DNA of 64,000 bases from Lysobacteraceae bacterium 2PB (GCA_005502915.1 SCMT01000023.1:1-64000), one strand, 5' to 3'. Positions 18,098-27,824 are shown, numbered from the stretch's first letter. The notes: a model not told the origin generated them from the sequence alone. A program made the numbers and translations.

Positions 18098-19003
18098 TCA
18101 GAGGACACCGCGGTAGCGGTCGGCGAGCACGCGGACGCGCTGCACGTAGAGGCGGGTCTCGCTGTAGGGCGGCACGCCCTTGTAGCGGTCGACGGCGCCC
18201 TCGCCGGCGTTGTAGCCGGCGGCGGCCAGGGTCAGGTCGCCGTTGTAGCGCTTGAGCAGCCAGGCCAGGTACTGCACCCCGCCGCGGATGTTCTGGCTGG
18301 CGTCGAAGGCGTTGCTCACCCCGAACCGGCGGGCGGTGGCGGGCATGAGCTGCATCAGGCCCTGCGCGCCGACGCGGGACAGCGCATTGGGGTTGAAGGA
18401 GGATTCTGCGTGGATGATCGCGCGGACGATGGCCTCGTCGACGCCGTGCTGCTGGGCCGCCGCGCGGATCTCGGCCGCATACGCCACGGTATTCAGGCGC
18501 AACGTGCCGAAGTTGACCCCGGGCAGCGGCGCGCATGCGTAGCAGGTCTCGACGAAGCTGTAGGGAATGGTGCGCAGCGCGGTCGCGCCGACCACGCCCT
18601 TCGGCGGCTTGCTGGTGTAGTGGCGGACGCCATCCTTGATGTACGAGTAGACCTGCCCCTGGACGCGCCGGGTCGTGCCCTGGCGCGGCATCGCGGCCGG
18701 TGGCGACGCGGCGGTGGCCGGGGCTGCGGGCGCGACATCCGTGGCGGCTGTCGCCGGTGCGGTCGTCGACGGAGCTGAGACCGGCACGGCAGTCGGCGCC
18801 GGGGCGGGCGTGGCGCGCACGGGGGCCGGCGTCGGCGTATAGCTGGTCACGGCCCGGCATTTCGCGCCGGACACGCGCTTGCTGGCGTAGGTCAGGCTGC
18901 CGTCCGGGCTTTCGCAGCGGTACACGGTGCCGGCCTGCGCGGGCACCGCGTGGGCCGCCGCCAGCAGGACGCCGAGTGCGAGGATCGACCGGACCGGGTT
19001 CAT
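18098..19003 (-). CDS. Lytic transglycosylase with DUF4124-like N-terminal domain
   Basis: 301 residues from the ATG at 19003, where a signal peptide begins (ends AVPAQA). Residues about 25-50 (VYRCESPDGSLTYASKRV) resemble DUF4124, then an Ala/Pro/Thr-rich linker, then an SLT domain with catalytic Glu in AIIHAESSFNP, followed by GLMQLMPATARRFGV and AGYNAGEGAVDRY. Cleaves peptidoglycan with 1,6-anhydro product formation. Periplasmic. An imperfect 14-bp stem just past its stop (about 18064-18095) has no U-tract. Confidence 0.9.
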   Translation of the reverse strand: MNPVRSILALGVLLAAAHAVPAQAGTVYRCESPDGSLTYASKRVSGAKCRAVTSYTPTPAPVRATPAPAPTAVPVSAPSTTAPATAATDVAPAAPATAASPPAAMPRQGTTRRVQGQVYSYIKDGVRHYTSKPPKGVVGATALRTIPYSFVETCYACAPLPGVNFGTLRLNTVAYAAEIRAAAQQHGVDEAIVRAIIHAESSFNPNALSRVGAQGLMQLMPATARRFGVSNAFDASQNIRGGVQYLAWLLKRYNGDLTLAAAGYNAGEGAVDRYKGVPPYSETRLYVQRVRVLADRYRGVL

Positions 19004-19157
19004 GGCGCGGAGTGTCTCCGTATTCTGAACGTTTGCCAAGTCCTTGATTGACAAAAGGACGATTGGTTCCCCGATGTGCTGCAAACGGCGTCGCGTAGAC
19101 TATCCGGCCTTCCCGCCATCACCGGCCCGGCATCAGCGCCGCGCCCCGGAGACCGCC

Positions 19158-20549
19158 ATGACCGACCTGCTTGCCGCCGATGCGGCCGCTTCCGCTGCTT
19201 CCGCCCCCTCCGCCGCCGGCCCGAAGAAGCTCTACATCCAGACCCACGGCTGCCAGATGAACGAGTACGACTCGGCCAAGATGGCCGAGGTGCTGGGCGC
19301 CGAGGAAGGCATGGTCATGACGGAGAACGCCGAAGAAGCCGACGTGATCCTGATCAATACCTGCTCGATCCGCGAAAAGGCGCAGGAGAAGGTGTTCAGC
19401 CAGCTGGGCCGCTGGCGCCAGCTGAAAGGCGGCGACCGGCCGGTGGTGATCGGCGTCGGCGGCTGCGTGGCCAGCCAGGAAGGCGAGGCGATCATCAAGC
19501 GCGCGCCCTTCGTCGACCTGGTCTTCGGGCCGCAGACCCTGCACCGCCTGCCCGAGCTGCTCCGCGCCAAGCGCGAGACCGGCAGGCCGCAGGTCGACAT
19601 CAGCTTCCCGGAGATCGAGAAGTTCGACCGCCTCCCCGAGCCGCGCGCCGAAGGTCCGACCGCCTTCGTCTCGATCATGGAAGGCTGCTCGAAGTACTGC
19701 TCGTTCTGCGTGGTGCCCTACACCCGCGGCGAGGAGGTCAGCCGGCCGTTCGAGGACGTGCTCGTCGAAGTCGCCCAGCTCGCCGCCCAGGGCGTGCGCG
19801 AAGTCACCCTGCTCGGCCAGAACGTCAATGCCTACCGCGGTCCGTACGGCGACGGAGAGATCGCCGACCTCGGCCTGCTGATCCGCGCCGTGGCCGAGAT
19901 CGAGGGCATCGAGCGCATCCGCTTCACCACCTCGCACCCGCTGGAGTTCAGCGACTCGCTGATCGAGGCCTACCGCGACGTGCCCAAGCTGGCCAATTTC
20001 CTGCACCTGCCGGTGCAGTCGGGCAGCGATCGCATTCTCTCCGCGATGAAGCGCGGCTACACCGCGCTGGAATTCAAGCAGAAGATCCGCAAGCTGCGCG
20101 CGGTGCGCCCGGACATCTCGATCAGCTCGGACTTCATCGTCGGCTTCCCCGGCGAAACCGACGCGGATTTCGAGAAGACGATGAAGCTGATCGAGGACGT
20201 CGGCTTCGACCAGAGCTTCTCCTTCATCTATTCGCGCCGCCCCGGCACGCCCGCCGCCGACCTGGAAGACACGGTGAGCGACGCGGAAAAGCATGCGCGC
20301 CTCTCGCGCCTGCAGGCCGCGATCAACGACAACGCCAAGCGCATCGCGCAGGCGATGGTGGGCACCATCCAGACCGTGCTGGTCGAGGGTCCGTCGAAGA
20401 AGGATCCCAACGAACTCGCCGGCCGCACCGAGAACATGCGTTTCGTGAACTTCCCCGCGCCCGCCGGCGCGAAGCTGGTCGGCCGGTTCGTGGACGTGCT
20501 CGTCACCGATGCGATGAGCAATTCGCTGCGCGGTCGTCTCGCGGGCTGA
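19158..20549 (+). CDS. miaB: tRNA-2-methylthio-N6-dimethylallyladenosine synthase
   Basis: 463 residues from the ATG at 19158 with GGAG 8 nt upstream. MTTase domain cysteines C32 ([11 protein letters not shown]), C69 (NTCSIREKA) and C103 bind the auxiliary cluster; the radical-SAM cluster is C177-x3-C181-x2-C184 (CSKYCSFC); the TRAM domain closes the protein. Adds a methylthio group to i6A37 in tRNAs reading UNN codons, including the tRNA-Phe in this window. An alanine-rich leader of about 20 residues precedes the domain. Confidence 0.96.
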   Translation: MTDLLAADAAASAASAPSAAGPKKLYIQTHGCQMNEYDSAKMAEVLGAEEGMVMTENAEEADVILINTCSIREKAQEKVFSQLGRWRQLKGGDRPVVIGVGGCVASQEGEAIIKRAPFVDLVFGPQTLHRLPELLRAKRETGRPQVDISFPEIEKFDRLPEPRAEGPTAFVSIMEGCSKYCSFCVVPYTRGEEVSRPFEDVLVEVAQLAAQGVREVTLLGQNVNAYRGPYGDGEIADLGLLIRAVAEIEGIERIRFTTSHPLEFSDSLIEAYRDVPKLANFLHLPVQSGSDRILSAMKRGYTALEFKQKIRKLRAVRPDISISSDFIVGFPGETDADFEKTMKLIEDVGFDQSFSFIYSRRPGTPAADLEDTVSDAEKHARLSRLQAAINDNAKRIAQAMVGTIQTVLVEGPSKKDPNELAGRTENMRFVNFPAPAGAKLVGRFVDVLVTDAMSNSLRGRLAG

Positions 20550-20759
20550 GGCACTGCGCAGCGGCACCTGCGCTGCATGCATGAGGCTTCCCGCACGCTG
20601 CACGGCCAGCCGCCGCCTGCAGCTTGCACTGGGCTGTCCAGCGATGTCCTTCTGCAGCGCAGCAACGACACGCATCGGCCAGACATCGCGCACCTTTCGT
20701 TTTCATCGAGAAAAACGGCAGGTCATGCAGCCTGGAGATATGTTTTTTTCGAACGTTTC

Positions 20760-20783
20760 CGCGATGTGCGCTCGCACATCGCG
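20760..20783. repeat. Perfect 11-bp inverted repeat, possible miaB terminator or operator
   Basis: Arms CGCGATGTGCG and CGCACATCGCG are separated by CT. No T-run follows within 10 nt on either side, though seven T precede the left arm, which on the minus strand would look like a terminator. It may act as a protein-binding palindrome. Confidence 0.5.
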
Positions 20784-20846
20784 CACAGGTTTGCGCGGCG
20801 ATTCACGATTTCTGTGAGCGATTGTGCATTGTCGCGCAATCGGTGT

Positions 20847-20860
20847 TGACAACGTTGTCA
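20847..20860. promoter_or_regulatory. Candidate LacI-family (NagR-like) operator upstream of the chitinase
   Basis: The perfect palindrome TGACAACGTTGTCA has the central CG of LacI-family operators. As I recall it, the NagR box for N-acetylglucosamine/chitin genes of Xanthomonas and Shewanella has the core TGACARCGYTGTCA, which this fits exactly. TTGACA, a consensus -35, lies at 20846-20851 within it. It is 465 bp before the chitinase ATG. Confidence 0.5.
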
Positions 20861-21325
20861 CCATCTTTCAGCCTGTCCTCGACACGAGCAGGGAATCGAC
20901 AGCGGCGCATGGCCGCATGCAGGCGGCGCAACACGGCGGCACGCAAGAGACGGCACGAAGGCACCGCGCGGGACGACGACGAGAGCGTCCGCACGGACAC
21001 GACGGTTCCGAACGGCAGGACCAGGGAGTGATCGCGATGCACGAATCCGTTTCCGGGCACTGATCCCGGACAGACAGGGCCGATGCCGACGTCGGAACGC
21101 GACGCGGGGCGGCATCCACATTCGATACGCAGCGACGGCGCGCAAGAACGTGCCGCGGATGCGTTCGTCCAGGCGCGGATCGATCGCCGCGCAGACACAT
21201 TCCGCGTCGATGCAACGACGCGGTGCAGCAGGCTTTTTTCGGTTTTCAGGGGGAATGGCGACCGGCCCCGCCGGTCTTCGCATTCAATCGGCCCGGGACA
21301 TGGGCCGTCACATCGGAGCAAGACG

Positions 21326-23656
21326 ATGCTTTACCCGTCCACAGGAAAGAAACTCGCACTGTCGTGCCTGTTCGCGCTCGCGTGCAGTTCCAGCGCGTTC
21401 GCGCAGACCGTCAGCTGCACCGGCGTCCCGGAATGGAACGCCAGCACGCAGTACAAGCCCGGCGACAAGCTGGTCTACCAGGGCCGCCTCTACGAAGCCC
21501 AGATCAACATCTGGAACGCACCGCCGACCTATTGCAGCAGCTGCGGCTGGTACAAGGATCTCGGCAGCTGCGGCACCGGCGGCAACCAGTCGCCGAGCGT
21601 GTCGCTCACCGCACCGACGGCCGGCAGCAGCTTCACCGCAGGCGCGAACATCGCCGTCAGCGCCAACGCCAGCGATGCCGACGGCAGCGTCGCGCGCGTT
21701 GAGTTCTTCCGCGGCACCACCTCGCTGGGCGTCGACACCAGCGCACCGTACAGCGTCACCTGGAGCGGCGCCGCCGCCGGCAGCTATTCGCTGACCGCCG
21801 TGGCCACCGACAACCTCGGCGCCACCGCCACCTCGGCCGCCGTGTCGATCACCGTGCAGCCGCAGTCCGGCGACACCACGCCGCCAAGCGTGCCCGCTGG
21901 CCTGGCCTCGCCCTCGCAGACGAACAACAGCATCGCGCTGAGCTGGAACGCATCGACTGACAACGTCGGCGTGGCCGGCTACGACGTTTATCGCGGCGGC
22001 ACGCTCATCGCCTCGCCCGCCGGCACCAGCTACACCGCCACCGGACTGGCCGCCTCCACCGCATACAGCTTCCAGGTCCGCGCGCGCGATGCTGCCGGCA
22101 ATGCCTCCGCGCTGAGCGCCGCCCTGTCGGTGAGCACCCGCGCGAATCCGACCGACACCGTGGCACCGAGCGTGCCGACCGGCCTGAGCTCGCCGTCGCA
22201 GACCAGCAACAGCATCGCGCTGAGCTGGAACGCGTCGACCGACAACGTCGGCGTGGCCGGCTACGACGTGTATCGCGGCGGCACGCTCATCGCTTCGCCG
22301 ACCGGCACGAGCTATACGGCCACCGGCCTGAGCGCGTCCACCGCGTACAGCTTCCAGGTCCGCGCGCGCGATGCCGCCGGCAATGCCTCCGCACTGAGCA
22401 CCGCGCTGTCGGTGAGCACGCAGGGCAACCCGCCCGGCGGGAGCAAGCGGATCATCGGCTACTTCGCGCAGTGGGGCATCTACGGACGCAACTATCGCGT
22501 AAAGAACATCGACACCAGCGGTTCGGCCGCCAAGTTGACCCACATCAACTACGCCTTCGGCAACGTGCGCAACAACCGCTGCGAAGTGGGCGTGACCATT
22601 CCCACCAACGAGCAGACCGGCGCGGGCGGCGATGCCTTCGCCGACTACACCAAGGCGTTCAGCGCCGCCGAGAGCGTGAGCGGCGTCGCCGACACCTGGG
22701 ACCAGAAACTGCGCGGCAACTGGAACCAGCTGAAGCAGCTCAAGGCCAAGCATCCGAACATCAAGGTGCTGATCTCCCTGGGCGGCTGGACCTGGTCGCG
22801 CGGCTTCTCCAGCGCGGCGCGCCCGGAGAACCGCCAGGCCTTCGTCGCCTCCTGCATCGATGCCTACATCAAGGGCAACCTGCCGGTCACCGACAACGCG
22901 GGCGGCCCGGGTGCGGCAGCCGGCGTATTCGACGGCATCGACATCGACTGGGAATACCCGGTGGCCTGCGGCCTCGCCTGCGGTTCGCCGGAGGACAACG
23001 CGAACTTCACCGCGCTGCTGGCCGAGTTCCGCCGCCAGCTCGACGCGGTCCGCCCCGGCCTGCTGCTGACGATCGCCTCCGGTGCCGGCATCGACAAGAT
23101 CCGCGTCACCGATCCGGGTACTTACCACCAGTACCTCGACTTCATCAACGTGATGACCTACGACTTCCACGGCGCGTGGGATCCGAGGACCAACCATCAC
23201 TCCGCGCTGTTCGCGTCGCCGCGCGATCCGTCCACCGGCGACCAGAAGTTCTACAACAGCAACGATGCGATCGAGGCCTTCCGCTCGCGCGGCGTGCCGG
23301 CCAGCAAGCTCACCCTGGGCATCGGCTTCTACGGCCGCGGCTGGACCAACGTCCCGAACGGCGGCACGAACGGCCTGTACCAGAGCGGTTCCGCAGCCGC
23401 AGGCACGTACGAGGCCGGCATCGAGGACTGGAAGGTGCTGCGCAACCTGAACTGGCCGGTGTACACCGACAACGACGCCATGGCGACGTGGATCTACAAC
23501 GGCACCACCTTCTGGAGCTTCGACACGCCGTCGATGATCCAGACCAAGATGAACTACGTGAAGGCGCAGAACCTCGGCGGCGCGTTCTTCTGGGAGTTCA
23601 GCGGCGACGACGCCAACGGCACGCTGGTCAACGCGATCAAGGCCGGCCTGCAGTAA
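21326..23656 (+). CDS. Secreted GH18 chitinase with CBM5/12, Ig-like and two FN3 domains
   Basis: 776 residues from the ATG at 21326 (GGAG 8 nt upstream). Signal peptide 1-27 (ends SSSAFAQ). Residues 29-82 form a CBM5/12 chitin-binding module (VPEWNASTQYKPGDKLVYQGRLYEA, CSSCGWYKDLG). Residues 88-177 form a bacterial Ig-like domain. Two FN3 modules (186-272, 279-365) are nearly identical. Residues 374-776 are the GH18 barrel with DGIDIDWE (acid/base E543) and SLGGWTWS. Extracellular endo-acting chitinase by family; feeds GlcNAc uptake. Stands alone, with a strong terminator. Confidence 0.95.
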   Translation: MLYPSTGKKLALSCLFALACSSSAFAQTVSCTGVPEWNASTQYKPGDKLVYQGRLYEAQINIWNAPPTYCSSCGWYKDLGSCGTGGNQSPSVSLTAPTAGSSFTAGANIAVSANASDADGSVARVEFFRGTTSLGVDTSAPYSVTWSGAAAGSYSLTAVATDNLGATATSAAVSITVQPQSGDTTPPSVPAGLASPSQTNNSIALSWNASTDNVGVAGYDVYRGGTLIASPAGTSYTATGLAASTAYSFQVRARDAAGNASALSAALSVSTRANPTDTVAPSVPTGLSSPSQTSNSIALSWNASTDNVGVAGYDVYRGGTLIASPTGTSYTATGLSASTAYSFQVRARDAAGNASALSTALSVSTQGNPPGGSKRIIGYFAQWGIYGRNYRVKNIDTSGSAAKLTHINYAFGNVRNNRCEVGVTIPTNEQTGAGGDAFADYTKAFSAAESVSGVADTWDQKLRGNWNQLKQLKAKHPNIKVLISLGGWTWSRGFSSAARPENRQAFVASCIDAYIKGNLPVTDNAGGPGAAAGVFDGIDIDWEYPVACGLACGSPEDNANFTALLAEFRRQLDAVRPGLLLTIASGAGIDKIRVTDPGTYHQYLDFINVMTYDFHGAWDPRTNHHSALFASPRDPSTGDQKFYNSNDAIEAFRSRGVPASKLTLGIGFYGRGWTNVPNGGTNGLYQSGSAAAGTYEAGIEDWKVLRNLNWPVYTDNDAMATWIYNGTTFWSFDTPSMIQTKMNYVKAQNLGGAFFWEFSGDDANGTLVNAIKAGLQ
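21881..22420 (+). repeat. Tandem duplication of the FN3 module inside the chitinase gene
   Basis: Two copies of about 260 bp (21881-22141 and 22160-22420) encode FN3 modules that differ at only a few residues; long stretches such as STDNVGVAGYDVYRGGTL are identical. The DNA also stays closely matched at third positions, pointing to recent duplication or gene conversion. Confidence 0.85.
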
Positions 23657-23684
23657 GCCTCGCCCGCGACATCGCGACACCCGA

Positions 23685-23716
23685 CGCCCCGGCACTGCCG
23701 GGGCGTTTCCTTTTGC
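23685..23716 (+). terminator. Rho-independent terminator of the chitinase gene
   Basis: Stem CGCCCCGGC/GCCGGGGCG, loop ACT, followed by TTTCCTTTTG, 28 bp after the stop. Confidence 0.85.
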
Positions 23717-24000
23717 ACGATGCCTCGCAGGCTCATCCGTGCAAGCTGCCCGCCTTCATGTGCGAGCGCCCGCCGGGGTGCCCGCCGCGCCCGATCGGCG
23801 TATGATCCCGCCCCGACGCGGTCGGCGGCCCTGCAGGCCCTGCCCCGCCGCGACAGGCGCCCCGGACATCGCATCCGGGCATCCGCCTTCCACCGCCTCC
23901 GGATGCCCGGTGCACCGCCACCGCTCCGGTCGCCCGGCCCGCCAGGGCCACCACCTCCGCGATGGCGCCCACCGGGCCCGCGCGCTACCCTGAGTCCATC
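23717..24000. other. Non-coding stretch before phoH
   Basis: About 280 bp of GC-rich DNA between the chitinase terminator and the phoH ATG. Open frames here have no start signals or recognisable motifs and look like composition artefacts. It should contain the phoH-ybeY-corC promoter, perhaps near GCGTATGATCC (23799-23809), but no firm -35 is seen. Confidence 0.4.
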
Positions 24001-25047
24001 ATGCACACCCACGCTTCAAGCCCCTACAGCCGAGATTTCGCGCTGGACCCGGCCGATCCGGAACGCCTCGCCAATCTCGTCGGCCCCTTCGACGCCCACC
24101 TGCGCCAGATCGAACTGCGGCGCGGCGTGCAGATCGCCAACCGCGGCAACCTGTTCCGGGTCAGCGGCGACGACGCGGCGGCGGTCGCCGATGTCGAAAA
24201 ACTGCTGCACGCGCTCTACGACGAGGCCGCCGGCACTACCTTCGACGCGCACGCCATCCACCTGCGTCTCGGCCCCGAGGACGCATCGCCCCGGACGTCC
24301 GCGAACGGCGACTACGAACCGCAGGAAGTCGCGGTGAAGGTCAAGCGCGGCACCGTTCGCGGTCGCGGCGCGAACCAGCAGAAATACCTGCACCTCATCG
24401 CCACCCACGACATCAACTTCGGCATCGGCCCGGCCGGCACCGGCAAGACCTTCCTCGCCGTGGCGATGGCGGTCGAAGCGCTGAACACCTCGCGGATCCA
24501 GCGCATCATCCTGGTGCGCCCGGCGGTGGAAGCCGGCGAGAAGCTCGGCTTCCTCCCCGGCGACCTCACCCAGAAGGTCGATCCCTACCTGCGCCCGCTG
24601 TACGACGCGCTGTACGAGATGCTCGGCGTCGAGAAGGTCGCCAAGCTGCTGGAAAAGAACGTCATCGAGATCGCGCCGCTGGCCTACATGCGCGGACGCA
24701 CGCTCAACGACGCGTTCGTGATCCTCGACGAGGCGCAGAACACCACCGTCGAGCAGATGAAGATGTTCCTCACCCGCCTGGGCTTCGGCAGCACCGCCGT
24801 GGTCACCGGCGATCTCAGCCAGATCGACCTGCCCAAGCACGTGAAATCCGGCCTGCGCGACGCGGTCGACGTGCTGCGCGAGGTCGAAGGCGTCAGCTTC
24901 ACCTTCTTCGAAGCCCGCGACGTGGTCCGCCATCCGCTGGTGGCGAAGATCGTGCGGGCGTACGAGGCGCAGACAGCCATCGCGAAGAACACGCAGGAGA
25001 GGAGCATGCCGGCAGGCAAGCCTGAAACACCGGGAGATGCCGCATGA
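24001..25047 (+). CDS. ybeZ: PhoH-like ATPase (YbeZ)
   Basis: 348 residues from the ATG at 24001; an ATG at 23962 would add 13 residues without a known counterpart. A KH-like N-terminal region is followed by the P-loop [10 protein letters not shown] (K149) and Walker [11 protein letters not shown], typical of PhoH/YbeZ. Works with YbeY in rRNA maturation and quality control. Its stop overlaps the ybeY ATG by 4 nt (ATGA). Confidence 0.94.
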   Translation: MHTHASSPYSRDFALDPADPERLANLVGPFDAHLRQIELRRGVQIANRGNLFRVSGDDAAAVADVEKLLHALYDEAAGTTFDAHAIHLRLGPEDASPRTSANGDYEPQEVAVKVKRGTVRGRGANQQKYLHLIATHDINFGIGPAGTGKTFLAVAMAVEALNTSRIQRIILVRPAVEAGEKLGFLPGDLTQKVDPYLRPLYDALYEMLGVEKVAKLLEKNVIEIAPLAYMRGRTLNDAFVILDEAQNTTVEQMKMFLTRLGFGSTAVVTGDLSQIDLPKHVKSGLRDAVDVLREVEGVSFTFFEARDVVRHPLVAKIVRAYEAQTAIAKNTQERSMPAGKPETPGDAA

Positions 25048-25535
25048 CCCAGGGCCCGACTCGCCTCGATGTCGCCATCGGCTACGCCGCGCCGCGTGCG
25101 GGTGTCCCGGCGGCGACCAGCTTCCGCCGCTGGGTCGCTGTCGCGCTGAAGGGGCGCATCCGCGAGGCCGACCTGGCGATCCGCATCGTCGACGAAGAGG
25201 AAGGCCGCGCGCTGAACCGGCACTACCGCGGCAAGGATTACGCGACCAACGTGCTGAGCTTCCCCGGCGACCTGCCGGAAGGCGTGAAGCTGCCCAAGGG
25301 CGTGACCATGCCGCTGATGGGCGACCTGGTGCTGTGCGCGCCGGTGGTGGCGCGCGAGGCCGCCGAGCAGGGCAAGCCGGTGGCGCACCACTACGCCCAC
25401 CTCACCATCCATGGCGTGCTGCACCTGCTGGGCATGGACCACCAGGACGAGCGCGAGGCCGAATGCATGGAGCAGTTGGAGCGCGAGATCCTCGCCGAAC
25501 TGGGCATCGAAGACCCCTACCGGGTCCGCGACTGA
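25044..25535 (+). CDS. ybeY: Endoribonuclease YbeY, rRNA maturation factor
   Basis: 163 residues. The zinc site H-x3-H-x5-H is in [15 protein letters not shown] (H123, H127, H133), preceded by YATNVLSFP, which is invariant in the family. Single-strand endoribonuclease needed for 16S 3'-end processing and ribosome quality control. Overlaps ybeZ by 4 nt. Confidence 0.96.
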   Translation: MTQGPTRLDVAIGYAAPRAGVPAATSFRRWVAVALKGRIREADLAIRIVDEEEGRALNRHYRGKDYATNVLSFPGDLPEGVKLPKGVTMPLMGDLVLCAPVVAREAAEQGKPVAHHYAHLTIHGVLHLLGMDHQDEREAECMEQLEREILAELGIEDPYRVRD

Positions 25536-25690
25536 AACCCATGCCGCGCGGCCGCCGCCCCGAGCAGGACACCAGCGAAATCAATGCGTTGGCGCCGCCC
25601 GGCGCTCCGGAAGGACGCGCCGGCATGCGCCCTCCGCCCGCCTCCGCTACACTGGTCGCCCCGCCCCACCGGGGCGATGAACCCACTGCA

Positions 25691-26593
25691 ATGCCCGAGG
25701 ACGACAGTACCCGCACGCAGGACGGCGCCGCCAAGGCCGCCGAGCCGACCCGTACCGACAGGAAAGTCGACAACCGCCATCGCTCCTGGCTTTCGCGCCT
25801 GAGCGCGGCCATTTCAGGCGAACCGGACAACCAGGAAGACCTGGTCGAGCTGCTGCGCGACGTGCAGGCGGACGGCGTGATCGATGCCGACACCCTGCGC
25901 ATCATGGAAGGCGCCGTGTCCATTTCCGCCCTCACCGTCGGCGACATCATGGTGCCGCGCGCGCAGATGGTGGTGCTGCCGGTGGACGGCAAATTCCTCT
26001 CGCTGATGCAGCAGGTGGTCGAATCCGGCCACTCGCGCTTCCCGGTGCACGGCGAGGACAAGGACGAGATCCTCGGCATCCTGCTGGCCAAGGACCTGCT
26101 GCGCGGCGTGGTCGCCGACAACGGCCCGGGCACGATCCGCGAACTGCTGCGCCCGGCGGTGCTGGTGCCGGAAACCAAGCGCCTGGACATCCTGCTGCGC
26201 GAGTTCCGCCAGTCGCGCAACCACATGGCGATCGTGATCGACGAATACGGCGGCGTCGGCGGCCTGGTCACCATCGAGGACGTGCTGGAGCAGATCGTCG
26301 GCGAGATCGACGACGAGCACGACGACGCCGAGGACCCGAACGCGCTGATCGCGGCGCAGGCCGACGGCCAGTACCTGGTCGATGCGCTCACCCCGATCTC
26401 CGACTTCAACACCCGCTTCGGCGCCGACTTCACCGACGACGAGTACGACACCATCGGCGGATTGATCACCGCCGCGATCGGCCACCTGCCCGAAGCCGGC
26501 GAGGAGCTGTCGCTGGGCCGCTTCGGTTTCCGCGTCGCGCGCGCCGACGCACGCCGCCTGCACACGCTGCACGTGAGCGTGCATGGCGCCTGA
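25691..26593 (+). CDS. corC: CorC/HlyC-type CBS-domain protein
   Basis: 300 residues from the ATG at 25691. Two CBS motifs (MVPRAQMVVLPVD..GHSRFPVHGEDKDEILGILLAKDLL, then VIDEYGGVGGLVTIEDVLEQIVGEIDDEHD) and a C-terminal CorC_HlyC domain. Soluble; E. coli CorC (YbeX) is tied to cobalt/magnesium efflux and, more recently, to ribosome maturation with YbeY/YbeZ. Longer starts are possible because the 155 bp after ybeY stay open in this frame. Overlaps the DUF4105 gene by 11 nt. Confidence 0.92.
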   Translation: MPEDDSTRTQDGAAKAAEPTRTDRKVDNRHRSWLSRLSAAISGEPDNQEDLVELLRDVQADGVIDADTLRIMEGAVSISALTVGDIMVPRAQMVVLPVDGKFLSLMQQVVESGHSRFPVHGEDKDEILGILLAKDLLRGVVADNGPGTIRELLRPAVLVPETKRLDILLREFRQSRNHMAIVIDEYGGVGGLVTIEDVLEQIVGEIDDEHDDAEDPNALIAAQADGQYLVDALTPISDFNTRFGADFTDDEYDTIGGLITAAIGHLPEAGEELSLGRFGFRVARADARRLHTLHVSVHGA

Positions 26594-27818
26594 GGCCGCG
26601 TTCCCCGCCCGCAGCGTCGCGTTCGTCCCGTTCGCCCGATGCGTCGTCCTGCTCGTCGCCCTGCTCTGCTGGGCCTGCGGCGCGCAGGCCGCGCCGCGCA
26701 TCGGCGTGGCGACGATGGCGCCGGGCGAGATCTTCTTCGAACGCTTCGGCCACAACGCGATCGTCGTGGTCGATGTCGCAGCCGACGGCAGCGTGCGCGG
26801 CGAGCCGCTGTCCTACAACTTCGGCTACTTCGACATGGAGGAGACCGGCTTCGTCGGCCGCTTCGTGAAGGGCGAGATGATGTACCGCCTCGTCGAACTG
26901 CCCTGGCGGCAGGACCTGCAGTACTACCTCGACAGCGGCCGCGGCGTGACGATCCAGTGGCTGGACCTGGACGATGCGCGCGCGACCGCGCTGGCGGCGG
27001 CCCTGGCCGAGAACGCCCGCCCGGAAAACGCCCGCTACCGCTACGACTATTTCGTCGACAACTGCGCCACGCGCGTGCGCGACGCCATCGACCGCGCGCT
27101 CGACGGCACGCTCAGGCCGCAGATGGCGGTCCGCTCGCAGGGCAATACCTATCGCGGCGAAGCGGTGCGCCTGGCCTCGCCGGCGCCGTGGATGTGGCTG
27201 GGTTTCGACATCGCGCTCGGGCCGAGTTCCGACCTGCCGCTGTCGCGCTGGGAGGACGCCTACGTGCCGATGCGTCTGGCCGATGGCCTGCGCGACGCGC
27301 GCCTGCCCGACGGCCGGCCCCTGGTGCTGCGCGAGGAGCGCGTCGCACCGCATCGCATCGCCCCCGAGCCGGCCGAATTCCCGCTGGTCTGGTGGCGCTG
27401 GCTGCTTGCCAGCCTGGGCGTGGTGTTGGCCTGGGCGTGGCTGGACGGACGCGCGAAGCGGACATCATCCGGCCTCGCGCTGGTCTTCTGGCTGGCTTGC
27501 GGCGTGCTGGGCGCGGTGATGCTGTGCGTCTGGCTGGGCACCGAGCACCGCTTCGGCTGGGCGAATCGCAACATCCTGCTGTTCTCGCCGCTGGCGCTGG
27601 CCCTGCTGCCGGGCGCCTGGCGCCGGATGCGCGGGCGTTCGCCCGGCGCGTTCTTCCGCTGGACGGCGCTGGCCGTGGCGATCGGCAGCGTGCTGGCGAT
27701 GCTGCTGGGCTGGACCGAACGCGTGCCCCAGGCGAATGCGCACTGGGTCGCGCTGCTGCTGCCGATCCACGCCCTGTGGGCATGGATCGCATGGCGGGAC
27801 AATCCGTCGAGGGATTGA
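26583..27818 (+). CDS. DUF4105 domain membrane protein
   Basis: 411 residues. A signal or first membrane helix (about 15-36) is followed by a periplasmic DUF4105 domain with FERFGHNAIVV, YNFGYFD and the NCAT motif (FVDNCATRVRDAIDRAL), then four to five C-terminal membrane helices (from about 265). His/Cys placement suggests a papain-like NlpC-type fold, as proposed for DUF4105, but activity is unproven. It sits where many gammaproteobacteria have lnt, directly after corC. Confidence 0.85.
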   Translation: MAPEAAFPARSVAFVPFARCVVLLVALLCWACGAQAAPRIGVATMAPGEIFFERFGHNAIVVVDVAADGSVRGEPLSYNFGYFDMEETGFVGRFVKGEMMYRLVELPWRQDLQYYLDSGRGVTIQWLDLDDARATALAAALAENARPENARYRYDYFVDNCATRVRDAIDRALDGTLRPQMAVRSQGNTYRGEAVRLASPAPWMWLGFDIALGPSSDLPLSRWEDAYVPMRLADGLRDARLPDGRPLVLREERVAPHRIAPEPAEFPLVWWRWLLASLGVVLAWAWLDGRAKRTSSGLALVFWLACGVLGAVMLCVWLGTEHRFGWANRNILLFSPLALALLPGAWRRMRGRSPGAFFRWTALAVAIGSVLAMLLGWTERVPQANAHWVALLLPIHALWAWIAWRDNPSRD

Positions 27819-27824
27819 AGCGGC

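Larger units (their letters stand above)
20550..21325. promoter_or_regulatory. 776-bp intergenic region between miaB and the chitinase gene
   Basis: No convincing gene. The centre (about 20690-20870) is far richer in A+T than its surroundings, including a run of seven T. It holds a 24-bp inverted repeat (20760-20783), a perfect 14-bp palindrome (20847-20860), and near the chitinase start a hairpin ACCGGC-CCC-GCCGGT (21261-21275) after a T-rich tract. If transcription starts near the palindrome, the chitinase mRNA would have a leader of about 450 nt. Confidence 0.5.

Noticed and set aside
20803..21321. Possible minus-strand gene in the chitinase upstream region
   Set aside because: Codes a Cys/Arg-rich protein without domain, covers the palindrome and lacks a Shine-Dalgarno.
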